Positions 35,540 through 45,731 are shown, counted from the first letter of the stretch. The stretch: DNA of 64,000 nucleotides from Betaproteobacteria bacterium (GCA_016210745.1 JACQTO010000149.1:1-64000); one strand, 5' to 3'. Made by a program: numbers and translations. The notes: a model not told the origin generated them from the letters alone.

Positions 35540-37690
35540 TCAGCGTGACAGCTCGTACCCCTTCTCTTTGAACAGCTTCACGCAGGCGTCGACTATCGTC
35601 GGTTCGAAGTGCTTGCCGCGACCGGCGCTGATCTCGTCGATGGCCTTATCGATGCCCGTGCCCGGGCGATAGGGACGGTGCGAGGCCATCGCTTCGACAA
35701 CGTCGGCTACGGCGAGAATCTTCGCCTCGAGCACGATCTGATCGCCCTTCAGCCCCTGCGGATAGCCTGAGCCGTCCAGACGCTCGTGGTGCTGCAGCAC
35801 GATCTGCGCGATCGGCCAGGGAAATTCGATCCCTTTGAGGATTTCGAACCCGGCTGCCGGATGCTGCCTGATCAAATCGAACTCGACATTGGTGAGTTTC
35901 CCCGGTTTGCTGAGAATTTCGGCGGGGACGTGAATCTTGCCCAGGTCATGCACGATGCCGCCGAGGCGAAGGCCCGCAATCTGTTCGGCCTCCAGCCCCA
36001 GCACTTGCGCGATGGCGACGGCAAGATCGGCGACGCGGCGCTGGTGGCCGGCGGTGTAGGGATCGCGCGCCTCGATCGTGGCCGCCACTACTTCGACGGA
36101 ATCTTCCAGGCTCTTGCGCAGCCGCTCCTGGTGCAACTCCCGCTCGCGCCATGCCTCATCGCGCTCGACGCGGGTGCGCCGGGCAACGATGCCGTAGGCC
36201 AGATCGCCGGCGAGTTCGACCAATAGCTTGACCTCGTTATCGTCGAATACGCCAATTTCATTGGCGTAAATGCTTAAAATGCCAAAAGCGGTTCCATTGG
36301 TCATCAGCGGCAGAGCGATATTGGAAGCAAAACCGCGCTTGAGCGCTTCCGCGCGCCAACGCGGAAAGGCGGGATCGGTGGCGATGTCGTTGCAGACGAC
36401 AGGTTTCCCCGTACGCCGGGCAGTATCGGCGAGCGGTGCCCCGCCCTCGGCCGACCTGTCGATGCTTGCGTCGACGGCCGCTTGGAAGCCGTCATCTGTC
36501 CCCGCCTGCGCCAGCCGGCGAAACGGCGGACCCTCGTCTGAAAATTCGGCTACCCAGGCACGGCTGAAGCCGCCCTGCGTCACCAGGAGCGCGCACACTT
36601 CATCGAGCAGTTGGGCCTCGCCGGAGGATCGTATCAATGCCTCGTTGCAGGCGTTGATGGTTGTCAGCGCCCGGTTGAGCCGGCGCAGGTCGGTTTCGGC
36701 GCGCTTGCGTTCGGAAATATCGCGCGAGTTGACGACGATCCCTTGCGTGGCCGGATCGGCGATCGCGTTCCTTGCGATCGACTCCAGCGTCACCGTATGG
36801 CCGTCCTTGTGTCGGGTGCGGAACTCAGACGGGTGAAGAACGCCGGGATCGCCCAGGGCTTGCTCAAGCACTGCCGCCGCCGCCGGCAGGTCGACCGGAT
36901 GCACGAATTCCAGAAAGCTACGGCCCCGTACCTCGTCGGCCTCATATCCCGCGAGCCGCTTGATCGAGGGGCTGGCGTAGGCGATCGCGCCGTGCGTATC
37001 GATGACCGTCACCAAGTCCGATGCATTTTCGATCAGCGAGCGGAACCGCTGCTCGCTCTGCCGCAGGGCAGCGGTTTGCTCCAGCACCCTTTGTTCCAGA
37101 TGTTGGTTGAGGTCTTCGAGGGCCTGCTGCGTTGCGGCCAGTTCTCGGTTCTGCAGCACCGCATTCTCATAGGTGGAGACCAGCAGACTGAGGATCCGCG
37201 GTCCATGCGCGTCCACCGTGTGGGTGTGCCCGGCCAGGCGGATGCTCACTTTTCTGCGTTCCTGCCCCGGCGGCGGCACCGGCGGATGCGCGAGCAGCGA
37301 TTCGATGCGCGAAATGAGCGAAGGAATGTTGTAGGGTTTGGTCAGGTAGGCATCGGCACCCGCTTTCAAACCTCGGATCACGTCTTCGGGATCGGAGAGC
37401 ATCGTCAGCAGAATCACCGGCGTGGCTTTCAGCATCGGCTCGTCGCGAATGGCTTCGCACATCCGATAGCCGTCCATCAGCGGCATGTTGATGTCGCTTA
37501 TTACGACGTCGGGGCGGTGCGCCCTGGCCAAGGAGAGACCCTCGGCGCCATTAGTTGCCGCGATTACCTGATAGCCTGCTTGCTCGAGGGTGCGGCGCAG
37601 CAGCTCGACCTGGACCGGGCTGTCCTCGACGATGAGGATGGTCGCCGCGGGCGCGCCCCGCGACGTTCCTTTCTCGTTTCCTGCAATCAT
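35540..37690 (-). CDS. Response regulator with REC-PAS-GAF-HD-GYP domains, coupled to the chemosensory operon
   Basis: 716 residues from the ATG at 37690, which overlaps the cheB stop in an ATGA and so decides the start. REC (about 17-135) has D66 in VVISDINMPLMDG; PAS about 215-340; GAF about 350-505; HD-GYP about 520-716 with VHDLGKIHVPAEIL and HHERLDGSGYPQG. Being translationally coupled to cheB, it is the most likely output protein of the chemosensory kinase: CheA phosphorylation would control cyclic-di-GMP hydrolysis. All HD-GYP motifs are intact. Confidence 0.92.
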   Translation of the reverse strand: MIAGNEKGTSRGAPAATILIVEDSPVQVELLRRTLEQAGYQVIAATNGAEGLSLARAHRPDVVISDINMPLMDGYRMCEAIRDEPMLKATPVILLTMLSDPEDVIRGLKAGADAYLTKPYNIPSLISRIESLLAHPPVPPPGQERRKVSIRLAGHTHTVDAHGPRILSLLVSTYENAVLQNRELAATQQALEDLNQHLEQRVLEQTAALRQSEQRFRSLIENASDLVTVIDTHGAIAYASPSIKRLAGYEADEVRGRSFLEFVHPVDLPAAAAVLEQALGDPGVLHPSEFRTRHKDGHTVTLESIARNAIADPATQGIVVNSRDISERKRAETDLRRLNRALTTINACNEALIRSSGEAQLLDEVCALLVTQGGFSRAWVAEFSDEGPPFRRLAQAGTDDGFQAAVDASIDRSAEGGAPLADTARRTGKPVVCNDIATDPAFPRWRAEALKRGFASNIALPLMTNGTAFGILSIYANEIGVFDDNEVKLLVELAGDLAYGIVARRTRVERDEAWRERELHQERLRKSLEDSVEVVAATIEARDPYTAGHQRRVADLAVAIAQVLGLEAEQIAGLRLGGIVHDLGKIHVPAEILSKPGKLTNVEFDLIRQHPAAGFEILKGIEFPWPIAQIVLQHHERLDGSGYPQGLKGDQIVLEAKILAVADVVEAMASHRPYRPGTGIDKAIDEISAGRGKHFEPTIVDACVKLFKEKGYELSR

Positions 37691-38787
37691 GATCGTGTCA
37701 CTCCATTGCAATCGGCGCTGCTCGCCGCCTCGATCAAGGCCGGTGCGATTTGTTCGATCGGTAGTACAAGCCTCGCCGCGCCCAATTCGATGGCGCGCCT
37801 GGGCATGCCGAAGACCACGCTCGTCTCCTCGTCCTGGGCGATGGTGAGGCCCCCGGCGCGGGCGATGTCCTGCATCCCCTGCGCCCCGTCTTGCCCCATG
37901 CCGGTGAGCAGGACGCCGGCCGCGCTATCGCGGTGATAGCGCGCAAGTGAACTCAGAGCAATATCGACCGATGGGCGGTGTCCGGCCAGGGGAACCGAGG
38001 CTGAACAGCGGAACCTTCCCGAATCGTCGATTTCGAGATGCCGGTCGTCGGGTGGAAAATAGGCGACGCCCGAAAGCGGCAACGCACCCTGCTCGGCGAT
38101 GCGGACCGCGATTCGGCAACCGCCTGCCAGCCATTGCACCAGTCCCTGTAGGAATCCATGGGCGATGTGCTGTACGCACAGGATCGGCAGCGCAAAGTCG
38201 GCCGGCAGACCCCCGAGCAGCTTCTGCAGCGCCTGCGGCCCGCCAGTGGAGGCGCCGATGCCGATGATTCGCGGCCGCGTTCCGGTAAAGCCAGGTAACG
38301 GCGACGCCGGTTTCTCGGCGATCGGCTCGAGCGCGGGCCGATGCCTGCGGATGACCTTGACCCCGGCGAGGATCCTGATCTTCTGGATGAGATCGTGCGC
38401 CGTGATGCCGAAGTCGGCTGCGAGTCCTCCGCGCGGTTTGGCCAGAATATCGAGCGCTCCGGCCTCTAGAATGCGGAAGATATTGTGCGTTTGATCCGCC
38501 TGCACCGAGACGCTCAGCACCAGGATGGGAAGGGGATGCCGCGCCATCACTTCCCGCGTCATCGCCAAGCCGTCCATGGTCGGCATATGCAGGTCGGTAA
38601 CGATGACATCGGGCAGAATCTTGGGTATCAGCTCCAGCGCTTCCCGGCCGTTTCCGGCTGCGCCGACGATTTCTATTTCCGGCGAGGTTGCGAGCATTCT
38701 ACGGATGATCTCGATCGACAGCGGCGAGTCGTCGACGAGCAGGAGGCGTATTTTGCGTCCGCTGCCGTTTTGCAACTGCGAGTTCAT
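37687..38787 (-). CDS. cheB: Protein-glutamate methylesterase/response regulator CheB
   Basis: 366 residues. REC (about 12-130) has D65 in VIVTDLHMPTMDG; the methylesterase domain (about 170-355) has the catalytic serine in IGIGASTGGPQAL (S180), histidine in CVQHIAHGF and aspartate in LLTGMGQDGAQGM. It removes methyl groups from the chemoreceptor and gives adaptation. Its start and the cheA stop share one base (TGATG), and its stop overlaps the HD-GYP gene. Confidence 0.94.
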   Translation of the reverse strand: MNSQLQNGSGRKIRLLLVDDSPLSIEIIRRMLATSPEIEIVGAAGNGREALELIPKILPDVIVTDLHMPTMDGLAMTREVMARHPLPILVLSVSVQADQTHNIFRILEAGALDILAKPRGGLAADFGITAHDLIQKIRILAGVKVIRRHRPALEPIAEKPASPLPGFTGTRPRIIGIGASTGGPQALQKLLGGLPADFALPILCVQHIAHGFLQGLVQWLAGGCRIAVRIAEQGALPLSGVAYFPPDDRHLEIDDSGRFRCSASVPLAGHRPSVDIALSSLARYHRDSAAGVLLTGMGQDGAQGMQDIARAGGLTIAQDEETSVVFGMPRRAIELGAARLVLPIEQIAPALIEAASSADCNGVTRS

Positions 38788-41015
38788 CAGATCAACCTTT
38801 CGAGGCAGTCGAGCAGCATCTGCTGATCGAACTCGGGCTTGGTGATGTAGGCATTCGCCCCCGCGTCCAGTCCGCGCCTCTTGTCCTCATCGGAGGCAAG
38901 CGCGGTCACCAGGATAATCGGCAGCTCGGCGTATTTGGCTTCGCCGCGGATCTTTTGCGCGAGAGCGAGCCCGTCCATGTTCGGCATGGTGATGTCGGTG
39001 ACCACGGCGTCGAAGGGCCGCGTGGCAAGTTTGTTGTAAGCCTCCAGGCCGTCGGCGGCCGTCACCACGTCGTAGCCGGCGGCCTCGAGTATGCGCGCCT
39101 CCTGCGTGCGGGTGGTGATGCTGTCCTCGACGAGCAGCACCAGTTTCTTTTGCGCGAGCGCCTCGGTTTCCTTCGGCGGCGCGGCTGCAGCCGCATGAGT
39201 GCGCATCGAGGCAAGCAGGTCCTGAATATTTACAACCATGCAGATCTCGCCGCTGTCGAGAATGGTCGCGCCGGCGACGTTGCGCACGCGCCGCAGCAGA
39301 GCGCTTTGCGGTTTGAGGATGACCTCCTGCTCGTCGAGCAGCTCGTCGACGAGAACGCCGAAGATCTCGTCCTCCAGCGACAGCAGCACGCATGGAGAAG
39401 CGTCCTGCGCGTCGCGCTCCTTGGCGGGCTGCATCGCCCGCGGCAGCTCCAGGAGTTCCGCCAGTCCGGCGATCGAAACCGGCCGGCCGCCCAGCGAGAC
39501 CGTCTGCCTGCCCTCGACGGTGAAGATGTCTTTGGAAGCGACCATTCTCGAACCGAGCACCGATTCGGCCGGCAAGCCGTAGGGATGGCCGTTGGCCTGG
39601 ACGATCAACACCCGCACGGTGGCCAGAGTGACCGGCAGCCGTATGCGGATGCTCATTCCGCGGCCGGGCGAGGAATCGACCTGGATCGAGCCTTTCAGGC
39701 GCTCGACGTTCGCGCGCACCACGTCGAGCCCGACGCCGCGCCCCGAGACGTTGGTCACGAAACCTGCCGTCGAGAGACCCGAGGCGAATATCAGCGAATG
39801 AATTTGCGCGGGGGCCATGGCGGCAAGGGTTTCTTCGCTCGCCAATCCTCGCTTTACGGCGGCGCGCCCGATCGCCCCCGTGTCCAGGCCGCGCCCATCG
39901 TCGCTCAAGTCGATCAGAACGCTGTTTGCGGTCTGACTTGCTGTGATCCGCACCTGGCCGATTCGCGGTTTGCCCATTTGCTCGCGCACCTCGGGGGCTT
40001 CGATGCCGTGGTGGACGGCGTTGCGCAGCATGTGCATCAAGGGGTCCTTCATCTCTTCGAGGATGCGCTTGTCCGCGTTCGTATCCTCGCCCTCGAGCAC
40101 CAGTTCGACCTCCTTGCCGTGTTCCTGCGCAATATCGTGCACCATGCGTGGAAACAGCCTGAACACGGTCGATAGCGGCAGCAGCCGGATGAGCCGAATA
40201 CCGCTCTCCAGCTCGCCGGCGATGGCCTCCAGGCGCGCGCTGTCTTCGCCGCAGCCGGCGCGCAATTGGCCCAGTTGCCCCTTCACGCGCCCCAGGCGCT
40301 CGAGCAAGGCCGGGCTCGGCCTGGGCGCGTCTTGCCTGCGGGTCTCTCCCCGGCGTATCCCCGATCCAAGGCGCGCTTGGCGTGCGCCTTCCTCCCGCTC
40401 CCATTCCTCGCAGAAGTCGATCAGCGCATCGATATCGGCGAGCCGGCGTGCCGCGCGGGTCTTGGTGACGGTGAGCTCCCCGGCTTGCGTCATCAGCGCA
40501 TCGAGCTTTTTCGGCTCCACGCGCACCGATTCGATACGGAATGGCGCCGATGGCGCCGGACTCGATTGCGGCGGTTCGGTCCCCGCGTCCTGCGTGAAGG
40601 CACTTGGCCTTGCGGCGGAATCTTCGGCAACCACCTTCGCCGATCCCGGCGCGATCGCCGTTGCTTCCCCGGTGTGAATATCGTCCGAGGTTCCGTCGCC
40701 GACAGCCTCCTTCACCCGCGCGCGAACCTCGCCCAACCCGCTCGACATGCGTCCGATCAGTTCCGGATTCAGCGCCTGCGCCCCGCGCCGCGCTGCGTTC
40801 AGGCCGTCCTCGAGCCGGTGCGCAATCGCCTGGATGCCGTGCAAGCCCAGCATGCGCGCCGCGCCTTTCAGGCTGTGCGCATTGCGAAACGCTTCTTCCA
40901 CCAACGTCTGGTCACCCGGCTTCTTCTCCAGGCCGAGCAGCGCGTCGTCGAGATGCTGGAGATGCTCCTCGGCCTCGGTCCTGAACAGATCGCGCAGCGT
41001 CTTGTCCTCGATCAT
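38787..41015 (-). CDS. cheA: Hybrid chemotaxis histidine kinase CheA with CheW and receiver domains
   Basis: 742 residues. Hpt with H47 in EAFRNAHSLKGAARML, a linker to about 170, dimerisation/ATPase region with PLMHMLRNAVHHGIE (N box), LSDDGRGLDTG (G1) and VSGRGVGLDVV (G2), a CheW-like domain (about 470-600) and a C-terminal REC (about 620-742) with VVTDITMPNMDG. The hybrid CheA-REC form is typical of alternative chemosensory pathways such as Wsp and Frz rather than flagellar ones. No P2-type CheY-binding domain is apparent. It autophosphorylates and should feed CheB, its own REC and the HD-GYP regulators. Confidence 0.93.
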   Translation of the reverse strand: MIEDKTLRDLFRTEAEEHLQHLDDALLGLEKKPGDQTLVEEAFRNAHSLKGAARMLGLHGIQAIAHRLEDGLNAARRGAQALNPELIGRMSSGLGEVRARVKEAVGDGTSDDIHTGEATAIAPGSAKVVAEDSAARPSAFTQDAGTEPPQSSPAPSAPFRIESVRVEPKKLDALMTQAGELTVTKTRAARRLADIDALIDFCEEWEREEGARQARLGSGIRRGETRRQDAPRPSPALLERLGRVKGQLGQLRAGCGEDSARLEAIAGELESGIRLIRLLPLSTVFRLFPRMVHDIAQEHGKEVELVLEGEDTNADKRILEEMKDPLMHMLRNAVHHGIEAPEVREQMGKPRIGQVRITASQTANSVLIDLSDDGRGLDTGAIGRAAVKRGLASEETLAAMAPAQIHSLIFASGLSTAGFVTNVSGRGVGLDVVRANVERLKGSIQVDSSPGRGMSIRIRLPVTLATVRVLIVQANGHPYGLPAESVLGSRMVASKDIFTVEGRQTVSLGGRPVSIAGLAELLELPRAMQPAKERDAQDASPCVLLSLEDEIFGVLVDELLDEQEVILKPQSALLRRVRNVAGATILDSGEICMVVNIQDLLASMRTHAAAAAPPKETEALAQKKLVLLVEDSITTRTQEARILEAAGYDVVTAADGLEAYNKLATRPFDAVVTDITMPNMDGLALAQKIRGEAKYAELPIILVTALASDEDKRRGLDAGANAYITKPEFDQQMLLDCLERLI

Positions 41016-41049
41016 GTCCTCTCCGTCCGAATATCCCGTCGCGCGCGTG

Positions 41050-42501
41050 TTAGACCATCGCCTTCAAGTCGAGCGCGATGCCGTTCAGCTTCTGCACCCC
41101 GACCCTGGTCTGCTCGGTGCCGGCAGCCATCTGCCCGGAGCCCGCCGAAAGGCTCTTCATCGCGTCGGTCACCTGGCCGAGGGCGCTGGCCTGCTGCCTG
41201 CTGTTCAGGAGCGCGCGCTGCGCATTCTCCGAAACGCTGTTCGCGGCCGCGGCGATCGAGTCGAACGCTTCCACTGTTTTTTGTGTCATCGCCGCCACTT
41301 CCTCGGCCGTGCGGGTGCCTTCCTCGGTCACCATCACCGCCGAATTGGTCGCCTTTTGGATTTCCGCCACCAGCGCATTGGCGCGCTCGGCCGATTGTTT
41401 GCTCTGGTTGGAGAGCTTGCGCACTTCCGAGGCGACCACCGCGAATCCCTTGCCGTGCTCGCCGGCGCGAGCGGCCTCCACCGCGGCGTTGAGCGCCAGC
41501 ATGTTGGTCTCGCTCGCGAGTTCTCCCACCACTCGGGCGATACCGCCGATCTGGCCGGCTTGCTCCGACAGGCGCAGGATCTGCTCGGCGACCGACCCCA
41601 CCTTGTGTTTCATCTCCGCCATGCTCCGAGAGACCTGATCGGCCAGAGCCGTTCCCTCGCGCGCCGCCTCGAGCGCCTGTTTGGCCGAGGCAGCGGCCGA
41701 CTCGGCTTGGGCCTCGGTCTGGCGTGCCGAGGCTCCCAGTTCTTCCACCGTCGTCGTCGTCTCACTTACCGCCGCCGCCTGCTGGGTCACGGTGCGTTCG
41801 TGCTCCTCGACGGTCGCGGCGATTTCGGTGGATGAAGTGCTCATGCCGGCGATCGCTTCGCTGACTGCCTTGCTGATGCGTGTAGCGATCCACAGACCGA
41901 GAACCACTGCGAGAAGCAATGCAAGCGCGGTCGCCCCGACGGCTACCGACATCAGCTGGGCCGTTGCGCTGTCTTGTTCCTGGGCTCTCGCCTGCACGAT
42001 CTCGCGCTCCCGCTTTTTCATCTCCGCCGCCAACGCCTCAACTTCTCTGGACAGCTCCAGGAATTTTCCCGTGCGGAAGCGATCCAGGGCTTTGGCCGCC
42101 TTGCCGCCATCGACCAAATCGAAGAACTCCTGCTCTTCGGCTTCCACACGCTTGGCAAGGGCGGCGAGGCGGCGCACATTTTCCTGCTGCTTTGGATCCT
42201 TTATTTCCGCGACGAGGGCTCGCAACCGTTCTTGGTACTGAGAACGGGCAGCAATGAACGCCTCGCGCGAGATGTCGTTCTTGAGGATTACATAGCCTCG
42301 GGTGGATCGTTGCATCGCGACGAGATTGAGATGAGTCTCCCGCAGGTATTCTGAGACCCGATGGGATTCGTCCAGTGCATCAGAGATGCGTTGCAGGGTC
42401 TGGATACTCCAGTACACCGCCACGGCGACGCCTACCATGAGTGCTAGCGGCACCAGGTATCCGAGCAGGATTCGCTTTTTCAAGTTCAGCTTGAAGGCCA
42501 T
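41050..42501 (-). CDS. Methyl-accepting chemotaxis protein with CHASE3-like sensor region
   Basis: 483 residues from the ATG at 42501 ([16 protein letters not shown]), which has a GGGAG ribosome site; an upstream ATG at 42546 would overlap the CheW gene. TM1 is about 10-30, a helical periplasmic region (about 31-195) contains the CHASE3-like [15 protein letters not shown]2 is about 198-218, and no clear HAMP follows. The signalling tip has the universal [20 protein letters not shown]. It is the only receptor of the cluster. Ligand unknown; four-helix CHASE3-like domains often sense surface or envelope conditions. Confidence 0.9.
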   Translation of the reverse strand: MAFKLNLKKRILLGYLVPLALMVGVAVAVYWSIQTLQRISDALDESHRVSEYLRETHLNLVAMQRSTRGYVILKNDISREAFIAARSQYQERLRALVAEIKDPKQQENVRRLAALAKRVEAEEQEFFDLVDGGKAAKALDRFRTGKFLELSREVEALAAEMKKREREIVQARAQEQDSATAQLMSVAVGATALALLLAVVLGLWIATRISKAVSEAIAGMSTSSTEIAATVEEHERTVTQQAAAVSETTTTVEELGASARQTEAQAESAAASAKQALEAAREGTALADQVSRSMAEMKHKVGSVAEQILRLSEQAGQIGGIARVVGELASETNMLALNAAVEAARAGEHGKGFAVVASEVRKLSNQSKQSAERANALVAEIQKATNSAVMVTEEGTRTAEEVAAMTQKTVEAFDSIAAAANSVSENAQRALLNSRQQASALGQVTDAMKSLSAGSGQMAAGTEQTRVGVQKLNGIALDLKAMV

Positions 42502-42526
42502 GGTCACTCCCTCGATCGAGTTCACG

Positions 42527-43588
42527 TCAACTGAAACTGGCGGCAACCTGGATTGTTGCCTCCCGCTGCAGTTCCTGCGTCACCTGCAATTCAGGTGCGG
42601 CGAGAAGCTTTTCCACGTCGAGAACGCTGATCGCGCGGCCTTCGACGGTGGCAACGCCCAGGCAGTAGTCTTTGCCCGCGCTATCAGAGGCCACCGGCAG
42701 CGCGCTGACGTCTGATGCCGCGAGGTAGACGACGTCGGCAACCTCGCTCACGGGGATGCCCACCAGCAGCTCACCCGAGTGCACCACGACCACCTCGCTC
42801 GTCGCACTGTCGATCGGCATGCCGAGCACCGGTCGGATATCAGCCAGGGTGAGGATGTCGCCGCGCAGATTCATGTTGCCGACGATGTGCGCAGGAGAAC
42901 ACGGTATGGGCGCGACGTTGCGCAGGTGTGAGAACCGTCGCACGACATCGGCGCCCAGACCGAAAAGTTCGCCGTTGAGCCCCACCACCGCGTACGCCGC
43001 CGCGCCGGCACGTTCTTCCGAATCCGGCGCGCGCGCCAAGGCGCGCGAGCGCTCGCGCAGGATCCGCGCCTCTTCGGCGTCGATCTGCTCGGCGGGCGAC
43101 CCCTGCTGTTCGTGCGATGCGGGGGTCCCCGGTATCGCTTCGAGCGGGACCAGCTCGGGTGCCGGCGCGCTTTGCAGCAGCGCGTCGATGTCGAGCAGCA
43201 TCACTAGACTATCGTCCAGTTTCGCCTCGCCGCGAACGAACTGGGCGACGCCACCGGCGCCCTGGTAGCTGCTCGCAGGCTCAATCGCCGAATCAGGCAA
43301 CGCCAGCACATCGTGCAGTTCGTTGACCACGATTCCCACGCGAGCTTCATTACTTTCGAGCACGATGATGCGGTCGCCCAATCGGTAGCGTTCGCGCGGG
43401 CGGCCAAAGCGCATCCCAAGATCCATCACCGGCACCACGCGCCCGCGCAGATTGAAAACCCCCGCTACGTAGGGCGGCAGTTCTTCGATAGGCGAGAGTT
43501 CGGGCAGCCAGACGACTTCGCGCACTGCGGTCGCCTCGAGTGCGTAACGTGCGCCGCCGTGACCGAAGATGAGGATGGTCTGATCCAT
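42527..43588 (-). CDS. Tandem CheW-domain coupling protein
   Basis: 353 residues with two complete CheW folds (about 1-145 and 210-345). Landmarks are [20 protein letters not shown] in the first and [20 protein letters not shown] in the second, joined by an acidic/charged linker. It should bridge the receptor and CheA; the double form could cross-link receptor arrays. The ATG at 43588 gives [12 protein letters not shown], the expected beta strand start; the open frame upstream of it is an antisense artefact of the cheR gene end. 13 nt separate it from cheR. Confidence 0.9.
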   Translation of the reverse strand: MDQTILIFGHGGARYALEATAVREVVWLPELSPIEELPPYVAGVFNLRGRVVPVMDLGMRFGRPRERYRLGDRIIVLESNEARVGIVVNELHDVLALPDSAIEPASSYQGAGGVAQFVRGEAKLDDSLVMLLDIDALLQSAPAPELVPLEAIPGTPASHEQQGSPAEQIDAEEARILRERSRALARAPDSEERAGAAAYAVVGLNGELFGLGADVVRRFSHLRNVAPIPCSPAHIVGNMNLRGDILTLADIRPVLGMPIDSATSEVVVVHSGELLVGIPVSEVADVVYLAASDVSALPVASDSAGKDYCLGVATVEGRAISVLDVEKLLAAPELQVTQELQREATIQVAASFS

Positions 43589-43601
43589 CGGTTCCCCCGA
43601 C

Positions 43602-45476
43602 CTAGTGCGGGACAGCAGTACCAGTGACGCCCCGCGCCGCTTGTTTGGCCGGTCCGTCGAGCAGACGATCGATATAGGCGAGGACCTCGCCCGCAGTCGA
43701 TTTGCCGTAAGGCGCAACCTCCGCGTTCGCCGGCTGCTTCCCCAGTTCCCTGCGCGCCGCCTGGCGCATCCTGCGCGCGCGCTCGTCCTCGCCGTCCTGT
43801 TCGTGCAGCGCGCCAAGCTCCAAGTAGGCCGCGACGAACGAAGGGTCGAGGTAGATCACTTTCTTCAACAATGTCTTGGCCTGCGCGGTGTCGCCTCGCT
43901 CCTGCGCGAGTTGCGCCAGCAGGTAATAGGGCCGGGGATCGAACGCGGCGATCGCTATCGCCTTGCGGCAATCTTCGTCCGCTGCATCAGGCATGCCTCG
44001 ATTGGCATGCCGCCAGCCCTGTTCCAGCAATTGATCGAAACCGACGGCAGGAGCGGATGGAGGGTTTGCCTGTGGGGCCTTCTGCACGCGGGGTGCCCGC
44101 AGCGGGACCCGTCGCGGCAAAGGCGGGGGTGCCGGCGCAGCCCCAGCCGGCAACTGCGCCGGTGTAAGCCGATCATCCGTTGCGCCGGGCGGCTCGGTCG
44201 TTTTCTGCAACACCACCGATTGCGCGAATACCCGCGTGCGCAGCGGCTCGATGTTGTGCCCGAAGAGTTCGCTGTGACCGGCGATGAGATATCCGCCCTC
44301 GGCCAGGGTCTTGGCAAACTTCGCCGTGATTCGGGCAATGGCAGCCGGATCGAGGTAGATAAATACGTTGCGGCACAGGATCAAATCGCATTCGGACAGT
44401 CCGACGGCGGGATCGGGAAAAGCATCGTGGACCAGGTCTGAGGCGGCGAAGCCCACCAGCCTGCGCAGGCGGGGGTCGATCTCCCAGCGGTCGCCTCGGG
44501 CGCGGAAATAGCGCTGCTTGCGTCCGGGGTCCAGGGCGCGGAAGGACCATTGGCCGTATACCCCGGCGCGAGCCTTTTCCAGGGCTTTCGAGTTGATATC
44601 GGTCCCCAGAATCTGTAGCTTCCAGCCGGCGAGCTGCGGTGCCAGCTCATCGACCAGCATTGCCAGCGAATACGCCTCCTCGCCCGCGGCGCAGCCCGCG
44701 CTCCACAGGCGCAGCGAGCGCTGTCGCGCGCGCCGTTCGATGATCTCGGGCAGAAGCTTTTCCCGTATCAGCGCGAATTGACCTGGGTCGCGGAAGAAAT
44801 AGGTTTCCCCGGTGGTGAATCGCTCGCACAGCAGTTCGCGTTCCCTGCGCGCGCCAACGCTGTCCTCGGCAAGCAATTGCTCGTAGCGATTCCCGCCGGA
44901 GAGCGCAAGCGCTCGCACGCGTTCGCGCTTCCAGGCGGCCAATTGCGCCAGGTCTTGATCGCGCAAGCGCAGGCCCACCGCTTGGCGGACGGCTTCGTCG
45001 AGGCTGGCCGCATCCCTGCCGTGGGCGCTGTCCTGCGTGGCGCCCGCTGCGTTGCTTATGCCGGAGCGTCGATCGTCAATGGCCTCGGCGAGCATCGGGG
45101 CGAGCATCGGTTCGAGCTCGGTGCCGATGCGGTACTTGAGCACGTAAGCGCTTGCGCCGGCCGCCTCGGCCGCGTCCCGGTAGGGCTGATCCGCATGATT
45201 GGTGAGGACGATGACGCGCGTCTGCGGCGCGATCGCCTTGATACGGCGCGTGGCTTCGATGCCGTCGATTCCGGGGAGCTCGATGTCCATCAACGCGACG
45301 TGAATCCGGCGCTCGCCCGCGAGTGCAACTGCGTCCTCGCCGGTTTCCGCCGTGATGATTTCCGCGCCGGAAAAGGTGCCCGACAGCCACGTCAGCAGCG
45401 CGCGGCGGACCTGCGTGTGATCGTCGACAATCATCACGACGGGCTTGGGCGAATCGGGTTTCGGCTGCTGGCGCAC
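43602..45476 (-). CDS. REC-CheR methyltransferase-TPR fusion protein
   Basis: 624 residues with an unusual order. REC (about 12-130) has D64 in VALMDIELPGIDG; CheR (about 155-430) has the FTTGETYFFRDPGQF start, SAM site LWSAGCAAGEEAYSLA, and CDLILCRNVFIYLD. A proline/alanine linker (about 435-475) leads to TPR repeats (about 480-590), and the C-terminal region is probably helical. CheR methylates the MCP; the TPR part may tether it, as in WspC/FrzF-type CheR-TPR proteins. The added N-terminal receiver suggests that methylation itself is under phosphorelay control. First gene of the chemosensory operon. Confidence 0.9.
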   Translation of the reverse strand: MRQQPKPDSPKPVVMIVDDHTQVRRALLTWLSGTFSGAEIITAETGEDAVALAGERRIHVALMDIELPGIDGIEATRRIKAIAPQTRVIVLTNHADQPYRDAAEAAGASAYVLKYRIGTELEPMLAPMLAEAIDDRRSGISNAAGATQDSAHGRDAASLDEAVRQAVGLRLRDQDLAQLAAWKRERVRALALSGGNRYEQLLAEDSVGARRERELLCERFTTGETYFFRDPGQFALIREKLLPEIIERRARQRSLRLWSAGCAAGEEAYSLAMLVDELAPQLAGWKLQILGTDINSKALEKARAGVYGQWSFRALDPGRKQRYFRARGDRWEIDPRLRRLVGFAASDLVHDAFPDPAVGLSECDLILCRNVFIYLDPAAIARITAKFAKTLAEGGYLIAGHSELFGHNIEPLRTRVFAQSVVLQKTTEPPGATDDRLTPAQLPAGAAPAPPPLPRRVPLRAPRVQKAPQANPPSAPAVGFDQLLEQGWRHANRGMPDAADEDCRKAIAIAAFDPRPYYLLAQLAQERGDTAQAKTLLKKVIYLDPSFVAAYLELGALHEQDGEDERARRMRQAARRELGKQPANAEVAPYGKSTAGEVLAYIDRLLDGPAKQAARGVTGTAVPH

Positions 45477-45731
45477 TCGCGGTCCTTGATCGGCTTGTAG
45501 TCTTCGGCCCGGCTCAGGCAGAGTCCGGGCTCGGGTAGCGGAAGTTGCCGGGGGCTACCGTCGAACGCTTGCGCTATCCGCACTTGACGGATACAGTGGC
45601 ATCGAGCGGACGGCGCATCTGTCGGGAGAGTCGGACAAGTAAAGTGGGGAATGTTTGTTTACCCGGCGCGGTGTGATATTCCTCACGGGCTGGCGCGTCG
45701 CCCGAGGGGAACCGGGTGCCGGGAACGGCGA

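Noticed and set aside
43602-45476. A flagellar chemotaxis cluster
   Set aside because: No CheY, CheZ, fli, flg or mot genes are present; the kinase is a CheA-REC hybrid and the output is HD-GYP.
45477-45731. FNR/Crp-like operator in the gap before the NarL-type regulator cluster boundary
   Set aside because: GTGATATTCCTCAC only loosely resembles such sites and has no second support, so it is mentioned but not listed as a feature.
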